A stretch of DNA of 64,000 bases. Source: Lysobacter sp. yr284 (lineage in GTDB: Bacteria > Pseudomonadota > Gammaproteobacteria > Xanthomonadales > Xanthomonadaceae). The stretch spans positions 124,001 to 188,000 of the forward strand of contig NZ_FNPT01000003.1 in assembly GCF_900107375.1 (NCBI RefSeq), in the 5' to 3' direction. Shown in pieces: positions 19,269-29,554 of the stretch. Each line of letters opens with the position of its first letter. The first letter of the stretch is position 1. The position numbers and the translations under genes are program-made. The notes beneath the pieces were generated by a model that did not search any database, was not told the origin of the DNA, and saw only the letters and a program-made list of their open reading frames with translations.

Positions 19269-22200
19269 ATGGCCCCAGACGCACTCGACGCCTTCCATCC
19301 CGCCATCGCCGCGTGGTTCCGCGCCGCCTTCGCGGCGCCGACCCGGGCGCAGGAGCTGGCCTGGCCGAACATCCGCGCCGGCCGCAACACCCTGGTCGCC
19401 GCGCCGACCGGCTCGGGCAAGACCCTGACCGCGTTCCTGGCCGCGATCGACGCGCTGGTGCGCGAAGGCCTGGAACGGGGCCTGGGCGACGAGACCCAGG
19501 TGGTCTACGTCTCGGCGCTGAAGGCGCTGTCCAACGACATCCACCTCAACCTGGAAGCGCCGCTGGCGGGCATCGCCGAACAGCTGCGGCGCATGGGCCT
19601 GCCCGACCCGGGCATCCGCGCCGCGGTGCGCACCGGCGACACCCCGGCCGGCGAGCGCACCGCGATGCGCAAGCGCCCGCCGCACATCCTGGTGACCACG
19701 CCCGAATCGCTGTACGTGCTGCTCGGCTCCGAATCGGGGCGGGCGATGCTGGCGAACGTGCGCTCGGTGATCGTCGACGAAATCCACGCGGTCGCCGACG
19801 ACAAGCGCGGCAGCCACCTGAGCCTGAGCCTGGAGCGCCTGCGCGAACTGTGCCCGGCGCCGCCGGTGCGGATCGGCCTGTCGGCGACGCAGAAGCCGAT
19901 CGACGAGGTCGCGCGCTTCCTGGTCGGCAGCGAGGCGGTCGCCGCCGACGGCACGCCCGATTGCGCCATCGTCGACATCGGCTACGACAAGCGCCGCGAC
20001 CTCGCCCTGGAGCTGCCCGGCTCGACCCTGACCGCGGTGATGTCGCACGACCAATGGGACGAGGTCTATGAGCGCCTGGCGGCGCTGGTCGGCGAACACC
20101 GCACCACGCTGGTGTTCGTCAACACCCGGCGGATGGCCGAGCGCGCGGCCAAGCACCTGGCCGACCGGCTCGGCAAGGACGTCGTGGCCGCGCACCACGG
20201 CAGCCTGTCGCGCGAACTGCGCCTGGACGCTGAGCAACGGCTCAAGCGCGGCCAGTTGCGGGTGCTGGTGGCGACCGCGTCGCTGGAACTGGGCATCGAC
20301 ATCGGCGATGTCGACCTGGTCTGCCAGCTCGGTTCGCCGCGCGCGATCGCCGCGTTCCTGCAGCGCGTGGGCCGCGCCGGCCATCATGTCGGCGGCGTGC
20401 CCAAGGGCCGCCTGTTCCCGTCCTCGCGCGACGACCTGGTCGAATGCGCGGCGCTGCTCGACAGCGTGCGCCGCGGCGAACTCGACGCGCTGCGCATCCC
20501 GCCGGCGCCGCTGGACGTGCTGGCCCAGCAGATCGTCGCCGAGGCGGCGATGCGCGACTGCGGCGAGGACGAACTGTTCGCCTGCATGCGCCGCGCCTGG
20601 CCGTACGCGCAGTTGCAGCGCGCGCAGTTCGACGCGCTGGTGCGCATGCTCGCCGACGGCTTCGCCACCCGGCGCGGGCCGCGCGCGGCCTACCTGCACC
20701 GCGACGCCGTGCACCGGCGCCTGCGCGCACGGCGCGGCGCGCGCATGACCGCGGTGATGTCCGGCGGCACCATCCCCGACACCGGCGACTACGCGGTGGT
20801 GCTGGAGCCGGAGGCGACGGTCATCGGCAGCGTCAACGAGGATTTCGCGGTCGAGAGCCTGGGCGGCGACGTGTTCCAGCTCGGCAACGCCAGCTACCGC
20901 ATCCTGCGGGTCGAGCCGGGCCGGGTGCGGGTGGAGGACGCGCAGGGCCAGCCGCCGAACATCCCGTTCTGGCTCGGCGAGGCGCCGGGCCGCAGCGACG
21001 AACTCTCGCTCAGCGTGTCGCGCCTGCGCGCGGCCACGGGCGCGGCGTTCGAGCGCGCCGGCGACAGCGCCGGCGCGGCGCGGCTGCTCGCCGACGAGTT
21101 CGCGCTCGATCCGGCCAGCGCCTTGCAGTTGGCCGACTACCTCGGCCGCACCCGCCAGGCGCTGGGCCTGGTGCCGACCCAGGACGTGCTGGTGTTCGAG
21201 CGCTTCTTCGACGAATCCGGCGGCACCCAACTGGTCATCCATTCGCCCTACGGCAGCCGCATCAACAAGGCCTGGGGCCTGGCCCTGCGCAAGCGTTTCT
21301 GCCGCAAGTTCAACTTCGAACTGCAGGCCGCGGCGACCGAGGACGCGATCGTGCTGTCGCTGTCCACCAGCCACAGCTTCCCGCTCGAGGACGTGGCGCG
21401 CTACCTGCACTCGGCCTCGGCGCTGGACGTGCTGGTCCAGGCCCTGCTCGACGCGCCGCTGTTCGGCGCGCGCTGGCGCTGGGTCGCGACCACCGCGCTG
21501 GCGCTGCCGCGCTTCGCCGGCGGCAAGAAGGTCGCGCCGCAACTGCAGCGGATGAAGAGCGAGGACCTGCTGGCGACCGTGTTCCCCGACCAGGTCGCCT
21601 GCGCCGAGAACCTGGCCGGCGAGCGCGAAGTGCCGGAGCATCCGCTGGTCGAGCAGACCCTGCACGATTGCCTGTACGAGGCGATGGACAGCGAAGGCTG
21701 GCTGCGCATGCTGCGGCGGCTGGAGGCCGGCGAGATCCGCGTGGTCGGCCGCGACGTCACCGGCCCGTCGCCGATCGCCGCCGAAGCGCTCAACGCCAAG
21801 CCGTACGCCTTCCTCGACGACGCGCCGATCGAAGAGCGCCGCACCCAGGCGGTGATGGCGCGCCGCTACGGCGACGCCGACAGCGCCGACGATCTCGGCC
21901 GGCTCGATCCGCAGGCGATCCAGGCGGTGCGCGAGGAAGCCTGGCCGGATGTGCGCGATGCCGACGAGATGCACGAGGCGCTGATGGGCCTGGGCTTCGC
22001 CACCGCCGAGGAAGCCGACGCGTACGGCTGGAACGGCTGGCTGGGCGAACTCGCGGCGAACGGCCGCGCGACCGCGCTGCGCCTGCGCGCCGACGACGCC
22101 GCGCCGGCCTGGTGGATCGCCACCGAGAACCTGCCGCAGGCCATGGCGCTGTTCGCGCACGCCGCGGCGGCGCCGGCGGTGCGCGTGCCGCAGGAATACG

Positions 22201-23705
22201 CGCGGGTCGAATGGAACCCCGAAACCGCGCTGGTGGAACTGCTGCGCGCGCGCCTGACCGGGCTGGGCCCGACCACGGCCGCGCGCCTGGCGGGCGATGC
22301 GCGGCGCGAGCCGTTCGAGGCCGAGCTGGCGCTGCTGCGGCTGGAGTCGGAGGGCTACGTCATGCGCGGCCGCTTCGAGCCCGAGAGCCTGCTCGGCGGC
22401 GACGAGCAATGGTGCGAGCGGCATCTGCTCGCGCGCATCCATCGCTACACGGTCGGCCGCCTGCGCCGCGAGATCGAGCCGGTGGCGCCGCGCGACTACG
22501 CGCGCTTCCTGTTCGACTGGCAGAAGCTGTCGCCACGCGCGCGCATGAGCGGGCCGCAGGCGCTGCAGGCGGTGCTGGGGCAGTTGGAAGGCTTCGAGGC
22601 GCCGGCCTCGGTGTGGGAGAGCGAACTGCTGCCGGCGCGCATCGGCGACTACGAATCGGGCTGGCTCGACGAACTGTGCGGCGCCGGCCGGGTCACCTGG
22701 GCGCGGCTGCGCCCCAGCAACGCCAGCGTCGAGGCCGGCGCCGAGCCCGCGCCGCCGCATGGCGTGCCGAGCGTGCGCCAGACCCCGATCGTGCTGCTGC
22801 CGCGGCGCGCGCTGGCGGATTGGCAATGGGCCGCCGGCCGCAACGCCGACCCGGCGCCGGTGTCCTCGCGCGCGCAGCGCGTGCTCGACGCGCTGGCCGC
22901 GCGCGGCGCGTCGTTCTTCGACGAACTCGAACGCTCCGCGCACCTGCTGCGCACCGAGCTGGAAGAAGCGCTGGGCGAGCTGGTGGTGCGCGGGCGCATC
23001 ACCTGCGACAGCTACGCCGGCCTGCGCGCGCTGCTGGTGCCGCCGTCCAAGCGCGCCAGCAGCCACGGCCAGCGCCGCCGCCGCGCGTTGCTGACCGAAC
23101 TGCAGGACGCCGGGCGCTGGTCGCTGACGCGGCCGGACGAGGCGCCGCCGGCCGACCCCGCGCAGGCCGCCGCCGCGGCCGCCGAATCGGTCGAGCACAT
23201 CGCCTGGCGCCTGCTCGAACGCTACGGCGTGGTGTTCTGGCGGTTGATCCAGCGCGAGGCGGCGTGGCTGCCGCCGTGGCGCGACCTGCTGCGGGTGTAC
23301 CGGCGGCTGGAGGCGCGCGGCGAGATCCGCGGTGGCCGTTTCGTCAGCGGCATGACCGGCGAACAGTACGCGCTGCCCGATGCGGTGGCCGCGCTGCGCC
23401 TGGTGCGCCAACGCGAGCGCGACGGCGACATCGTCTGCGTGTCGGCGGCCGATCCGCTCAACCTCACCGGCGGCGTGCTCGCCGGGACCAAGGTGCCGCG
23501 CATCCCCGGCGCGCGCATCGCCTTCCGCGACGGCGTCGCGGTGGCGAGCCTGCTGGCCGGGCAGGTGGAATGGATCGAGGAACTGCCGGCGGACGCGCAG
23601 CGCGAGGTGCAGCGGCTGCTGCAGCGCCGTCCCGGCGGCGCTGCGGCGGCGGCCGACACGCGCATCGACGAGGTCATGCGCACTCTGGGCTTGGGCGCGC
23701 GCTGA
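19269..23705 (+). CDS. lhr: Lhr-family superfamily 2 helicase
   Basis: 1478 aa ATP-dependent 3'-5' nucleic-acid translocase. Motif I is APTGSGKT (about residues 44-51), motif II VDEIHAV (about 169), motif III SATQ, and motif [10 protein letters not shown] (about 365). The Lhr-specific extension after the two RecA domains and a long C-terminal region match full-length Lhr (about 1500 aa), so this is the long form rather than the core-only form. It acts in the cytoplasm in DNA or RNA repair. It is monocistronic, and its start is 260 bp from the divergent copA. Confidence 0.93.
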   Translation: MAPDALDAFHPAIAAWFRAAFAAPTRAQELAWPNIRAGRNTLVAAPTGSGKTLTAFLAAIDALVREGLERGLGDETQVVYVSALKALSNDIHLNLEAPLAGIAEQLRRMGLPDPGIRAAVRTGDTPAGERTAMRKRPPHILVTTPESLYVLLGSESGRAMLANVRSVIVDEIHAVADDKRGSHLSLSLERLRELCPAPPVRIGLSATQKPIDEVARFLVGSEAVAADGTPDCAIVDIGYDKRRDLALELPGSTLTAVMSHDQWDEVYERLAALVGEHRTTLVFVNTRRMAERAAKHLADRLGKDVVAAHHGSLSRELRLDAEQRLKRGQLRVLVATASLELGIDIGDVDLVCQLGSPRAIAAFLQRVGRAGHHVGGVPKGRLFPSSRDDLVECAALLDSVRRGELDALRIPPAPLDVLAQQIVAEAAMRDCGEDELFACMRRAWPYAQLQRAQFDALVRMLADGFATRRGPRAAYLHRDAVHRRLRARRGARMTAVMSGGTIPDTGDYAVVLEPEATVIGSVNEDFAVESLGGDVFQLGNASYRILRVEPGRVRVEDAQGQPPNIPFWLGEAPGRSDELSLSVSRLRAATGAAFERAGDSAGAARLLADEFALDPASALQLADYLGRTRQALGLVPTQDVLVFERFFDESGGTQLVIHSPYGSRINKAWGLALRKRFCRKFNFELQAAATEDAIVLSLSTSHSFPLEDVARYLHSASALDVLVQALLDAPLFGARWRWVATTALALPRFAGGKKVAPQLQRMKSEDLLATVFPDQVACAENLAGEREVPEHPLVEQTLHDCLYEAMDSEGWLRMLRRLEAGEIRVVGRDVTGPSPIAAEALNAKPYAFLDDAPIEERRTQAVMARRYGDADSADDLGRLDPQAIQAVREEAWPDVRDADEMHEALMGLGFATAEEADAYGWNGWLGELAANGRATALRLRADDAAPAWWIATENLPQAMALFAHAAAAPAVRVPQEYARVEWNPETALVELLRARLTGLGPTTAARLAGDARREPFEAELALLRLESEGYVMRGRFEPESLLGGDEQWCERHLLARIHRYTVGRLRREIEPVAPRDYARFLFDWQKLSPRARMSGPQALQAVLGQLEGFEAPASVWESELLPARIGDYESGWLDELCGAGRVTWARLRPSNASVEAGAEPAPPHGVPSVRQTPIVLLPRRALADWQWAAGRNADPAPVSSRAQRVLDALAARGASFFDELERSAHLLRTELEEALGELVVRGRITCDSYAGLRALLVPPSKRASSHGQRRRRALLTELQDAGRWSLTRPDEAPPADPAQAAAAAAESVEHIAWRLLERYGVVFWRLIQREAAWLPPWRDLLRVYRRLEARGEIRGGRFVSGMTGEQYALPDAVAALRLVRQRERDGDIVCVSAADPLNLTGGVLAGTKVPRIPGARIAFRDGVAVASLLAGQVEWIEELPADAQREVQRLLQRRPGGAAAAADTRIDEVMRTLGLGAR

Positions 23706-24087
23706 AACGACCGGCGGCGCAGCCTGAGCGATTCAGCGCGGAACCGCGACGCAGTTCCGCCGCCGCGACAAAACCTGCAAAGCGACGCCGGCGATGCGCG
23801 CGCCGATGAGCGCAATCTCCATGCATCGCGGCGATTCGGCGCAGTCGCATTGTCGGCTGCGCCATATCCGTTGGCGCGAATCTGAACGTGGAAAAAATGC
23901 GCACCCAGTCCATCTACGTCGCCTTCGCGCGGCGTAGTGGCATGGTGGCTGCAGGGGGCCGTGATCGAAGCGAAAGCGCGAATGCGCACGCGAGACCGAC
24001 GACGCGTCCGCTCCAACGTTCGCAGCATTCGCCTCCTGCATCGGCGCGACGGTCCGGTACGCGCGCCGCATTCTTCGAGGACCCGCA
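23706..24087. other. Noncoding spacer after lhr
   Basis: No gene is supported. It contains an inverted repeat with 7-bp arms (GCGGAAC 23738-23744, GTTCCGC 23754-23760) that may be a weak lhr terminator, although no T tract follows. Confidence 0.5.
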
Positions 24088-24456
24088 ATGCGTCTTGAAT
24101 CCTTGCAAATCGCCAGCCACCGCCGTTCCGCCATCGCCGCCCAGGCGATCGAATCCGCGCCTTCGCCGATGTCGCCCGATGCGGTCGACCTGGACTCGGA
24201 ACTGAGCTACTGGCGCGCCAACTACCGCGTACTGTTCGGCCGCCCGGGGCTGCGCTTCAGCGACTACGAGCCGGCGGTGAAGCTCGGCCTGGACGCGTAC
24301 GTGCGCGGCCAGGTCGAGGGCGGGCCCGAACTCGAAGAACAACTGCGCGACCGCTATCGCCGCGTGCACGGCGCCTCGCGCCTGGACTGGAACGATGCGC
24401 GCGCGGTGGCCGTGGCCGCCTGCGAACGCATCCAGCGCGAACGCGCCGGGCGATGA
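24088..24456 (+). CDS. Conserved hypothetical protein
   Basis: 122 aa, soluble, acidic, no signal peptide. The central part (LDSELSYWRANYRVLFGRPGLRF split by SDYEPAVKLGLDAY) resembles a small uncharacterised family seen in beta- and gammaproteobacteria, but I cannot name a function. ATG 24088 has GAGG 7 nt upstream; a later ATG at 24169 would remove a variable N-terminus. It overlaps the next gene by ATGA, so both are expressed together. Confidence 0.65.
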   Translation: MRLESLQIASHRRSAIAAQAIESAPSPMSPDAVDLDSELSYWRANYRVLFGRPGLRFSDYEPAVKLGLDAYVRGQVEGGPELEEQLRDRYRRVHGASRLDWNDARAVAVAACERIQRERAGR

Positions 24457-24950
24457 GCGCGCTGCACCGCGGCTTCGAGCGCGGCGCCAAGGCGGCGTCG
24501 CGCTTCGCCGGCCATCCGCTGTGCTTCGGCCTGGCGGTGGCGGTGGTGGTGGCCTGGGTGGTGTCCGGGCCGTTGTTCGGTTTTTCCGATACCTGGCAGC
24601 TGGTGATCAACACCGGCACGACCATCGTCACCTTCCTGATGGTGTTCCTGATCCAGAACTCGCAGAACCGCGACGCGGCGGCGGTGCAGATCAAGCTCGA
24701 CGAACTCATCCGCGCCACCCGCGAGGCCGAGAACGCGCTGCTGGACCTGGAGGAACTCGACGAGGACGCGCTGGAGCGCTTCCGCAAGCGCTACGAAGAC
24801 CTCGCCTGCAAGGCGCGCGAGGAGGCCGGCCGGCGCGGGGCGGACGGCGACGCCGGTCCGCGGCGCGACGCGCGCGAGCGGCCCCGTGCGCAGGAAAAGC
24901 GCGCGTTGCGCGAGCTGCGCGTAGAACGCGAAGACGAACGCGGCGGCTGA
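24453..24950 (+). CDS. Low-affinity iron permease family protein
   Basis: 165 aa membrane protein of the bacterial Fet4-like (low-affinity iron permease) family. Two hydrophobic segments (about residues 22-45 and 50-70) surround FGFSDTWQLVINTGTTIVTF, typical of the family, then FLIQNSQNRD and a charged helical tail with IKLDELIRATREAEN. The last 35 residues are Arg/Glu-rich and low complexity. Iron transport by the bacterial members is not well established. Translationally coupled to the preceding hypothetical gene. Confidence 0.82.
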   Translation: MSALHRGFERGAKAASRFAGHPLCFGLAVAVVVAWVVSGPLFGFSDTWQLVINTGTTIVTFLMVFLIQNSQNRDAAAVQIKLDELIRATREAENALLDLEELDEDALERFRKRYEDLACKAREEAGRRGADGDAGPRRDARERPRAQEKRALRELRVEREDERGG

Positions 24951-24988
24951 GACAACCAACCACCCGCGCGCGCTGCCTGCGCGTTCCC

Positions 24989-25074
24989 CGTGGGAGGGCT
25001 TTCTGGCCCGACGCTGTTGTGCGGCGATCGCGACGATCGGGCGCAACGCAGCCGGACCCGAGGGACCTCCCACA
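24989..25074. repeat. GTGGGAGGGC...CCTCCCAC inverted element
   Basis: Outer arms GTGGGAGG and CCTCCCAC enclose an internal GCCCGACGC-type segment. It is a diverged member of the family best preserved at 55296-55384. It lies in the 364-bp gap between 24950 and 25315, where I see no gene. Confidence 0.65.
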
Positions 25075-25314
25075 TTGTTTCCTCATCGCGCGTTCATGCG
25101 CTCGCGCCCGATCCGGCCGCCATGACGCCGCGCGCATGAACCCGCCACCTCGCCTTAACGTTGCGCAGGTCCGCGCTTAACTCCCTCGCCGCTAGCGTGG
25201 AGTCCGACAACACACGGCGCAGTTCTTTTCGGCGGGCGCTGCTCGCCGGCCGAGCGAACGCGAACCGCGCCTTCCGCCGAGCCGGGCGAACCGGCCCCTG
25301 ATCGGAGACCGAAC

Positions 25315-25497
25315 ATGCCCCGCGGCGACAAGTCGTCCTACACCGACAAGCAAAAACGCCAGGCCGAACACATCGAGGAGGGCTATCGCAAGGAAGGCGT
25401 GTCGAAGAAGGAAGCCGAGGAGCGCGCCTGGCGCACCGTCAACAAGCAGGACCACGGCGGCAAGAAGTCCGGCGCCGGTCGCAAGGATTCGCATTGA
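25315..25497 (+). CDS. Small hydrophilic stress-type protein
   Basis: 60 aa, highly charged, no hydrophobic core (MPRGDKSSYTDKQKRQAEHI...). It matches a small family often named 'plasmid stabilization protein' in proteobacterial annotations, with the conserved ending KKSGAGRKDSH, akin to KGG-type stress peptides. The name does not describe a demonstrated role. It sits 62 bp before a BON-domain gene, a common neighbour of envelope or osmotic-stress genes. Confidence 0.7.
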   Translation: MPRGDKSSYTDKQKRQAEHIEEGYRKEGVSKKEAEERAWRTVNKQDHGGKKSGAGRKDSH

Positions 25498-25558
25498 GGC
25501 CGTCGCCGCATCGCCGCTTACCCGCAGCGCCCGCGCTGCTTTTTCGGAGGAACCGCAT

Positions 25559-25912
25559 ATGAAGACCGTCCTTATCGCCGCCGCCGCGCTCGGCCTGGCG
25601 CTTTCCGCCGCCGCCGGCGCGCAGACCGCCGGCACCCGCGCCGATACCATGCAGGACCCGGCCGCGACCGCCAGCGGCGACTCGCAGCAGCCGGTCAGCG
25701 ATACCTGGATCACCACCAAGGTCAAGACCGAACTGATGGCCACCGGCGGCGTGCCGGGCACCGACATCAAGGTCGAGACCGTCAACGGCGTGGTCAAGCT
25801 GTCGGGCAGCGTGAACAAGACCCAGGCCGACAAGGCCGCGTCCATCGCGCGCAACATCGACGGGGTCAAGAAGGTCGATACCAGCGGCCTGATGGCGTCG
25901 AAGGCCCGCTGA
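25559..25912 (+). CDS. Periplasmic BON-domain protein
   Basis: 117 aa. A signal peptide (cleavage near AGA/QT, about residue 21) precedes a Thr/Ala-rich linker and one BON domain from about residue 50 (SDTWITTKVKTELMATGGV, then VVKLSGSV). It resembles half of OsmY, with a single BON domain. BON domains bind phospholipids, so a periplasmic envelope-stress role is likely. A strong GGAGG lies 8 nt before ATG 25559. Confidence 0.85.
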   Translation: MKTVLIAAAALGLALSAAAGAQTAGTRADTMQDPAATASGDSQQPVSDTWITTKVKTELMATGGVPGTDIKVETVNGVVKLSGSVNKTQADKAASIARNIDGVKKVDTSGLMASKAR

Positions 25913-26013
25913 TCCCTCGCGGCCGCCGGGGCGGTGCGGGGTGCGGCGCGTAAAACGCGCCTCGCGCCCCGCGCCGCGGACGCGCCGGCCGGCCGCGCGG
26001 CGGAGCGAAGCTC

Positions 26014-26316
26014 ATGACCAGACTCGCCGACCGCGTCTACCGCGATCCTGCCGACCTGCGCCGCCTCACCGCGTTGGTCGAGCAACTGCCCGACGAAGGA
26101 TTGGTGGACCTGCAATTGATCGACGGCAGTTGGCGCGCGGCGGTCGTGACCACGCGCCCGAGCCTGCAGACCTTTCTCGACCGCGACGGCCGCGAGGGCA
26201 TCAATGCGGTGCTGCGCATCGACGACCCGCGCACCGGCCGCAGCGACTACCTGTGGGTCGACGAACTCGCCCAGGTGCGTCCGCTCCATTCGTCGCATCG
26301 CCGCTTCACCGATTGA
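26014..26316 (+). CDS. DUF3247 family protein
   Basis: 100 aa cytoplasmic protein. The pattern VYRDPADLRRLTALVEQLPDE, split before GLVDLQLIDGSW, followed by RDGREGINAVLRIDD and YLWVDEL, matches DUF3247, a family largely restricted to Xanthomonadaceae. The fold is predicted to be a small beta-barrel. No function is known. It lies alone between the BON gene and the GIY-YIG gene. Confidence 0.78.
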   Translation: MTRLADRVYRDPADLRRLTALVEQLPDEGLVDLQLIDGSWRAAVVTTRPSLQTFLDRDGREGINAVLRIDDPRTGRSDYLWVDELAQVRPLHSSHRRFTD

Positions 26317-26433
26317 CGGCCGGGGGCGGCGGTGCGACGGGCGGCCGTGAGCGAACGTGAACCAGGCCTCATCGCGGCCGATGTGAACGCGCTCTGCACA
26401 CCGCGCTCGCAAGCGCTGAGGGATGATCGGGCC

Positions 26434-27063
26434 ATGTCCTTCCTGCGCAGCCGCGAACCCGAACGCCCTGCCGGCGCCAGCGAGGGCCGCTGCTTCCTCT
26501 ACGTGCTGCCGTGCGCCTACGAGGACCTGCTCAAGATCGGCCACTCGCGCAATCCGCTGCAACGCGCACAGGCGCTGCAGCCGCGCTATTTCGAATTCTT
26601 CGATCTCGACCGCGCCTTCGCCCTGGAAGTGGACAAGGTGCGCGAGGCGCGCGCGCTCGAACACGCCTTGCACGCGCGCTTGCGCGCGCACAACGCGCCC
26701 GCGCCGCTGACCGTGCGCGCGCAGGCCGCCGGCCTGGGCGAGTGGTATCGCGGCGCCTATGCGCAACTGCAGGACGAATCCGAGCGATGGCAGGCGCAGG
26801 GCCATCGCCTGCACCGGCCGCTGGCGGCCTGGTTCGCGCGCGAACTGGCCGGGCAGGGCGATGCGCTATACGCCCGCGCCGAAGAACTGCTGTCGCAACT
26901 GCAGGGCGACACCGCGCTGCTCGACGACACCGCGCTGGCGCCGTTGCGGCGCAACCTGCTCGACACCCTCGACGCGCATCGCGCGCTCGCCGGCGATCTC
27001 GACCGGCGCCTTCCGACCGCGCTGCTGGACTGGTACCGGCGCGCCGGCCGCCCCGTTCCCTAG
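26434..27063 (+). CDS. GIY-YIG nuclease-like protein (T5orf172/MUG113 type)
   Basis: 209 aa. Residues 20-95 resemble the T5orf172/MUG113 branch of GIY-YIG: CFLYVLPCAYEDLLKIGHS, then ARALEHALHARL providing the late Glu. The canonical GIY and YIG tripeptides are altered to FLY-x and KIG. The C-terminal half is helical and unrecognised. I chose ATG 26434 (GAGGGA upstream) because the 34 residues before it look noncoding. Nuclease activity is inferred. Confidence 0.65.
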   Translation: MSFLRSREPERPAGASEGRCFLYVLPCAYEDLLKIGHSRNPLQRAQALQPRYFEFFDLDRAFALEVDKVREARALEHALHARLRAHNAPAPLTVRAQAAGLGEWYRGAYAQLQDESERWQAQGHRLHRPLAAWFARELAGQGDALYARAEELLSQLQGDTALLDDTALAPLRRNLLDTLDAHRALAGDLDRRLPTALLDWYRRAGRPVP

Positions 27064-27085
27064 GCCCAACGCTCAGGAGTGCACC

Positions 27086-27268
27086 ATGACCAAACTCGAC
27101 AAACCGCTGCGGCGCGAACTGGACATCGACGGCAAGGCCTACACCCTGACCGTCGATCCCGACGGACTGAAACTGACCGAAAAAGGCCGGCGCAACGGCG
27201 TCGAACTGCGTTGGTCGGCGCTGGCCTCCGGCGACGACGCCGCGGCGCAGGCGCCGCCGCCGCAGTAA
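27086..27268 (+). CDS. Small hypothetical protein
   Basis: 60 aa, basic, soluble (MTKLDKPLRRELDIDGKAY..., ending AAAQAPPPQ). AGGAG lies 7 nt before ATG 27086, and it starts 22 bp after the GIY-YIG gene, so they are likely one transcript. The middle (YTLTVDPDGLKLTEKGRR) looks like a short beta-rich domain. I do not recognise a family. Confidence 0.6.
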   Translation: MTKLDKPLRRELDIDGKAYTLTVDPDGLKLTEKGRRNGVELRWSALASGDDAAAQAPPPQ

Positions 27269-27290
27269 CCGGCGGAATCGGCAACCCGAC

Positions 27291-27439
27291 TGTAGGAGCG
27301 GCGCAAGCCGCGACCACGTAAGCGCAGCTGCGCCGCAGCTTTCGGCGTAGCCGCTGGGTCGCAGTCGCGGCTCGCGCCGCTCCTACAGTCGCTGCGCCCG
27401 GCCACGCTTCCCCTTGTAGGAGCGGCGCAAGCCGCGACC
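27291..27439. repeat. Composite palindrome with extra unit (+ - +)
   Basis: Units lie at 27291 (+), 27363 (-) and 27415 (+). The first two keep the 72-nt register. The third follows the second after 27 nt, the same gap as in the cluster at 30375. It starts 22 bp after the stop of the small gene ending at 27268. Confidence 0.85.
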
Positions 27440-27496
27440 GCGAATCGGCGGCTGCATCGAAACTGCGCCGCAGCCATCGCGGCCGGCAGCCGATCT

Positions 27497-28075
27497 TCAG
27501 TCGCCACGCACCCGGAACGCCGCGCTGATGCGCGCATCGACCACGCCCGGATCCTTGGGGATGCCGTGGTCGTAGTGATGCTGCGAAGCGTGGCTCATCA
27601 CCAGCAGGCTGCCGGGTTCGAGTTCGATATGCCAGGTGGCGTGCGGCCGGCGCTTGGCCCGGATGGTCATGCGCCGGGTCGCGCCGAGCGACAGCACCGC
27701 GATGGGCTGGCCGCGGACGAGGTCGTGCAGCTTGTCGTTGTGCGGGGCGACGCTGTCGCGGCCGTCGCGGTAGAGATTCAGGCCGATGCTGTCGAACGGC
27801 GCGTCGAGCACGTCGCGCACCCGCGCCGCGGCGGCGTCCAGCAACGGCGGCAGCGGATCGCGGCCGATGCGGTAGCGCGCGACCCGGCGCGGCACTTCGA
27901 CCAAGCGCTCGTACATCAGCCGTTGTTCGCCGTTCCAGTCGGCGCCGTCCCACAGCTGCGCGAACAAGCGCTCGCACCAGTCCGGCGCGAACACGCCGGG
28001 CAGGTAGCGCACGCCGCCTTCGGCGTCGCGGATGGGGTGCTGCGGTTGCGCGGCGAACAGCGAGGCCTGGTGCAT
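27497..28075 (-). CDS. AlkB-like 2-oxoglutarate/Fe(II) dioxygenase
   Basis: 192 aa. It has the iron ligands His-x-Asp in APHNDKLHD (about residues 110-118) and the distal His in HHYDHGIPK (about 170), plus Arg residues in RISAAFRVR for 2-oxoglutarate. This fits short ALKBH2/3-type AlkB homologues that oxidatively remove alkyl groups from DNA or RNA bases. The start at 28075 is the first ATG; the frame is open upstream through the MFS gene. Expressed on its own or by readthrough from the MFS gene. Confidence 0.87.
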   Translation of the reverse strand: MHQASLFAAQPQHPIRDAEGGVRYLPGVFAPDWCERLFAQLWDGADWNGEQRLMYERLVEVPRRVARYRIGRDPLPPLLDAAAARVRDVLDAPFDSIGLNLYRDGRDSVAPHNDKLHDLVRGQPIAVLSLGATRRMTIRAKRRPHATWHIELEPGSLLVMSHASQHHYDHGIPKDPGVVDARISAAFRVRGD

Positions 28076-28091
28076 CGGCGCAGTCTGCGCC

Positions 28092-28120
28092 GGCGCGGTC
28101 TCAGTCTGCGAGACCGCGCC
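28092..28120 (-). other. Intercistronic hairpin between MFS and AlkB genes
   Basis: A perfect 11-bp stem (GGCGCGGTCTC with GAGACCGCGCC) encloses a 7-nt loop in the 80-bp gap. No U tract follows on the minus strand, so it is more likely an mRNA stabiliser or weak attenuator than a terminator. Confidence 0.55.
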
Positions 28121-28155
28121 GCGAGCACACCCCGGCGCGGCCGGCGCGCGCCGGG

Positions 28156-29433
28156 TCAAGCGGTCTTGGGCCGCTTTTCCAGCTTCGGCAGGAACCAGGC
28201 CAGCAAGCCGATCGCCGGCAGGTAGGCGCACAGCCGGTAGACCGCCTCGATGCCGATATGGTCGGCCAACTGCCCCAGCGCCGCCGCGCCCAACCCGCCC
28301 ATGCCGAAGGCGAAGCCGAAGAACAGGCCGGCGATCACGCCGGTGCGGCCCGGCACCAACTCCTGCGCGTAGACCAGGATCGCCGAGAACGCCGAGGACA
28401 GGATCAGGCCGATGATCACCGTCAGCACCGTGGTCCAGGCCAGGTCGGCGTGCGGCAGCAGCAGGGTGAACGGCAGCACGCCCAGGATCGAGAACCAGAT
28501 GACGTAGCGGCGGCCGATGCGGTCGCCGATCGGGCCGCCGGCCAGCGTGCCCAGCGCGACCGCGCCGAGGAACACGAACAGGTGCACCTGCGCGCTCTGC
28601 GCGCTCACGCCGAACTTGTGCATCAGGTAGAAGGTGTAATAGCTCGACAGGCTGGCCATGTAGAAGTACTTGCTGAAGATCAGCAGGCCCAGCACCGTCA
28701 TGGTCGCGACGATGGTGCGGCGCGGTAGTGGCGGCGCGCCGGCGGCCTTGGCGCCGGCCTTGCGCTGGGCCGGGATCTGGTCGCGATACCACAGGCCGAT
28801 GCGGCTGAGGATCAGCATCGCCGCCAGCGCCGCGAACGCGAACCAGGCCACGCTGCCCTGGCCGCGCGGCATGACGATGTAGGCCGCCAACAGCGGCCCC
28901 AGCGCCGAGCCGAGGTTGCCGCCGACCTGGAACAGCGATTGCGCCAGGCCGTGGCGGCCGCCGGAGGCCATGCGCGCCACCCGCGAGGACTCGGGATGGA
29001 ACACCGAGGAACCCGAACCGACCAGCGCCGCGGCCAGCAGCAGCACAGGGAAGGTGGTCGCGCGCGAGAGCAACAACAGCCCGCTCAAGGTGAAGCCCAT
29101 GCCGATCGCCAGCGACCATGGCATCGGCCGCTTGTCGGTGTAGATGCCCACCAGCGGCTGCAGCAGCGAGGCGGTGACCTGGAAGGTCAGGGTGATCAGG
29201 CCGATCTGGCCGAAATCCAGGCGGAAGGACTCCTTGAGCAGCGGATAGATCGCCGGCAGCAACGACTGGATCATGTCGTTGAGCAGGTGGCAGACGCTGA
29301 GCATGGCCAGGATCGGCAGGGCGATCTTGTTGGCGGTCTCGCCGGCGGGTGCGGGCGCGGCCTGGAAGTCGGGAACGGCGGGAGCGACCGCGCTGTCGGC
29401 GGGTGCGGAAGAGGAGTTGTCCAGGGAGGTCAT
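28156..29433 (-). CDS. MFS transporter, fosmidomycin-resistance (Fsr) type
   Basis: 425 aa with about 12 membrane helices after a Pro/Ala-rich cytoplasmic N-terminus of about 35 aa. LSVCHLLNDMIQSLLPAIYP and SVFHPESSRVARMASGG are hallmarks of the Fsr branch of the major facilitator family. These are proton-driven drug or metabolite exporters. It diverges from an AraC regulator over a 121-bp shared promoter with a dyad at 29503, which suggests inducer-controlled expression. The exported compound is unknown. Confidence 0.88.
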   Translation of the reverse strand: MTSLDNSSSAPADSAVAPAVPDFQAAPAPAGETANKIALPILAMLSVCHLLNDMIQSLLPAIYPLLKESFRLDFGQIGLITLTFQVTASLLQPLVGIYTDKRPMPWSLAIGMGFTLSGLLLLSRATTFPVLLLAAALVGSGSSVFHPESSRVARMASGGRHGLAQSLFQVGGNLGSALGPLLAAYIVMPRGQGSVAWFAFAALAAMLILSRIGLWYRDQIPAQRKAGAKAAGAPPLPRRTIVATMTVLGLLIFSKYFYMASLSSYYTFYLMHKFGVSAQSAQVHLFVFLGAVALGTLAGGPIGDRIGRRYVIWFSILGVLPFTLLLPHADLAWTTVLTVIIGLILSSAFSAILVYAQELVPGRTGVIAGLFFGFAFGMGGLGAAALGQLADHIGIEAVYRLCAYLPAIGLLAWFLPKLEKRPKTA

Positions 29434-29502
29434 GGCGGAAGGCGGGCGGGGAGGGGGCGTGCCCGGCGTGGCGGGCGCGATGGCGCATTCAGTAAACGCC
29501 TG

Positions 29503-29525
29503 CGCGGGCTTGCCCGCGTTATAGT
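29503..29525. promoter_or_regulatory. Dyad in the MFS/AraC divergent promoter
   Basis: CGCGGGC-TT-GCCCGCG (29503-29518) fills the spacer just before TATAGT (29520-29525), a good -10 for the AraC gene. On the other strand the same bases give TATAAC, a -10 for the MFS gene. A regulator bound to the dyad could control both directions. Confidence 0.4.
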
Positions 29526-29554
29526 TCGGGTCAACATTCTTCGAGATCGGGCCA

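Noticed and set aside
19167-23411. Giant 1414-codon frame on the minus strand
   Set aside because: It is the antisense shadow of lhr. It is rich in Gln/Arg/Ala/His, has no domain, and the plus frame has all helicase motifs.
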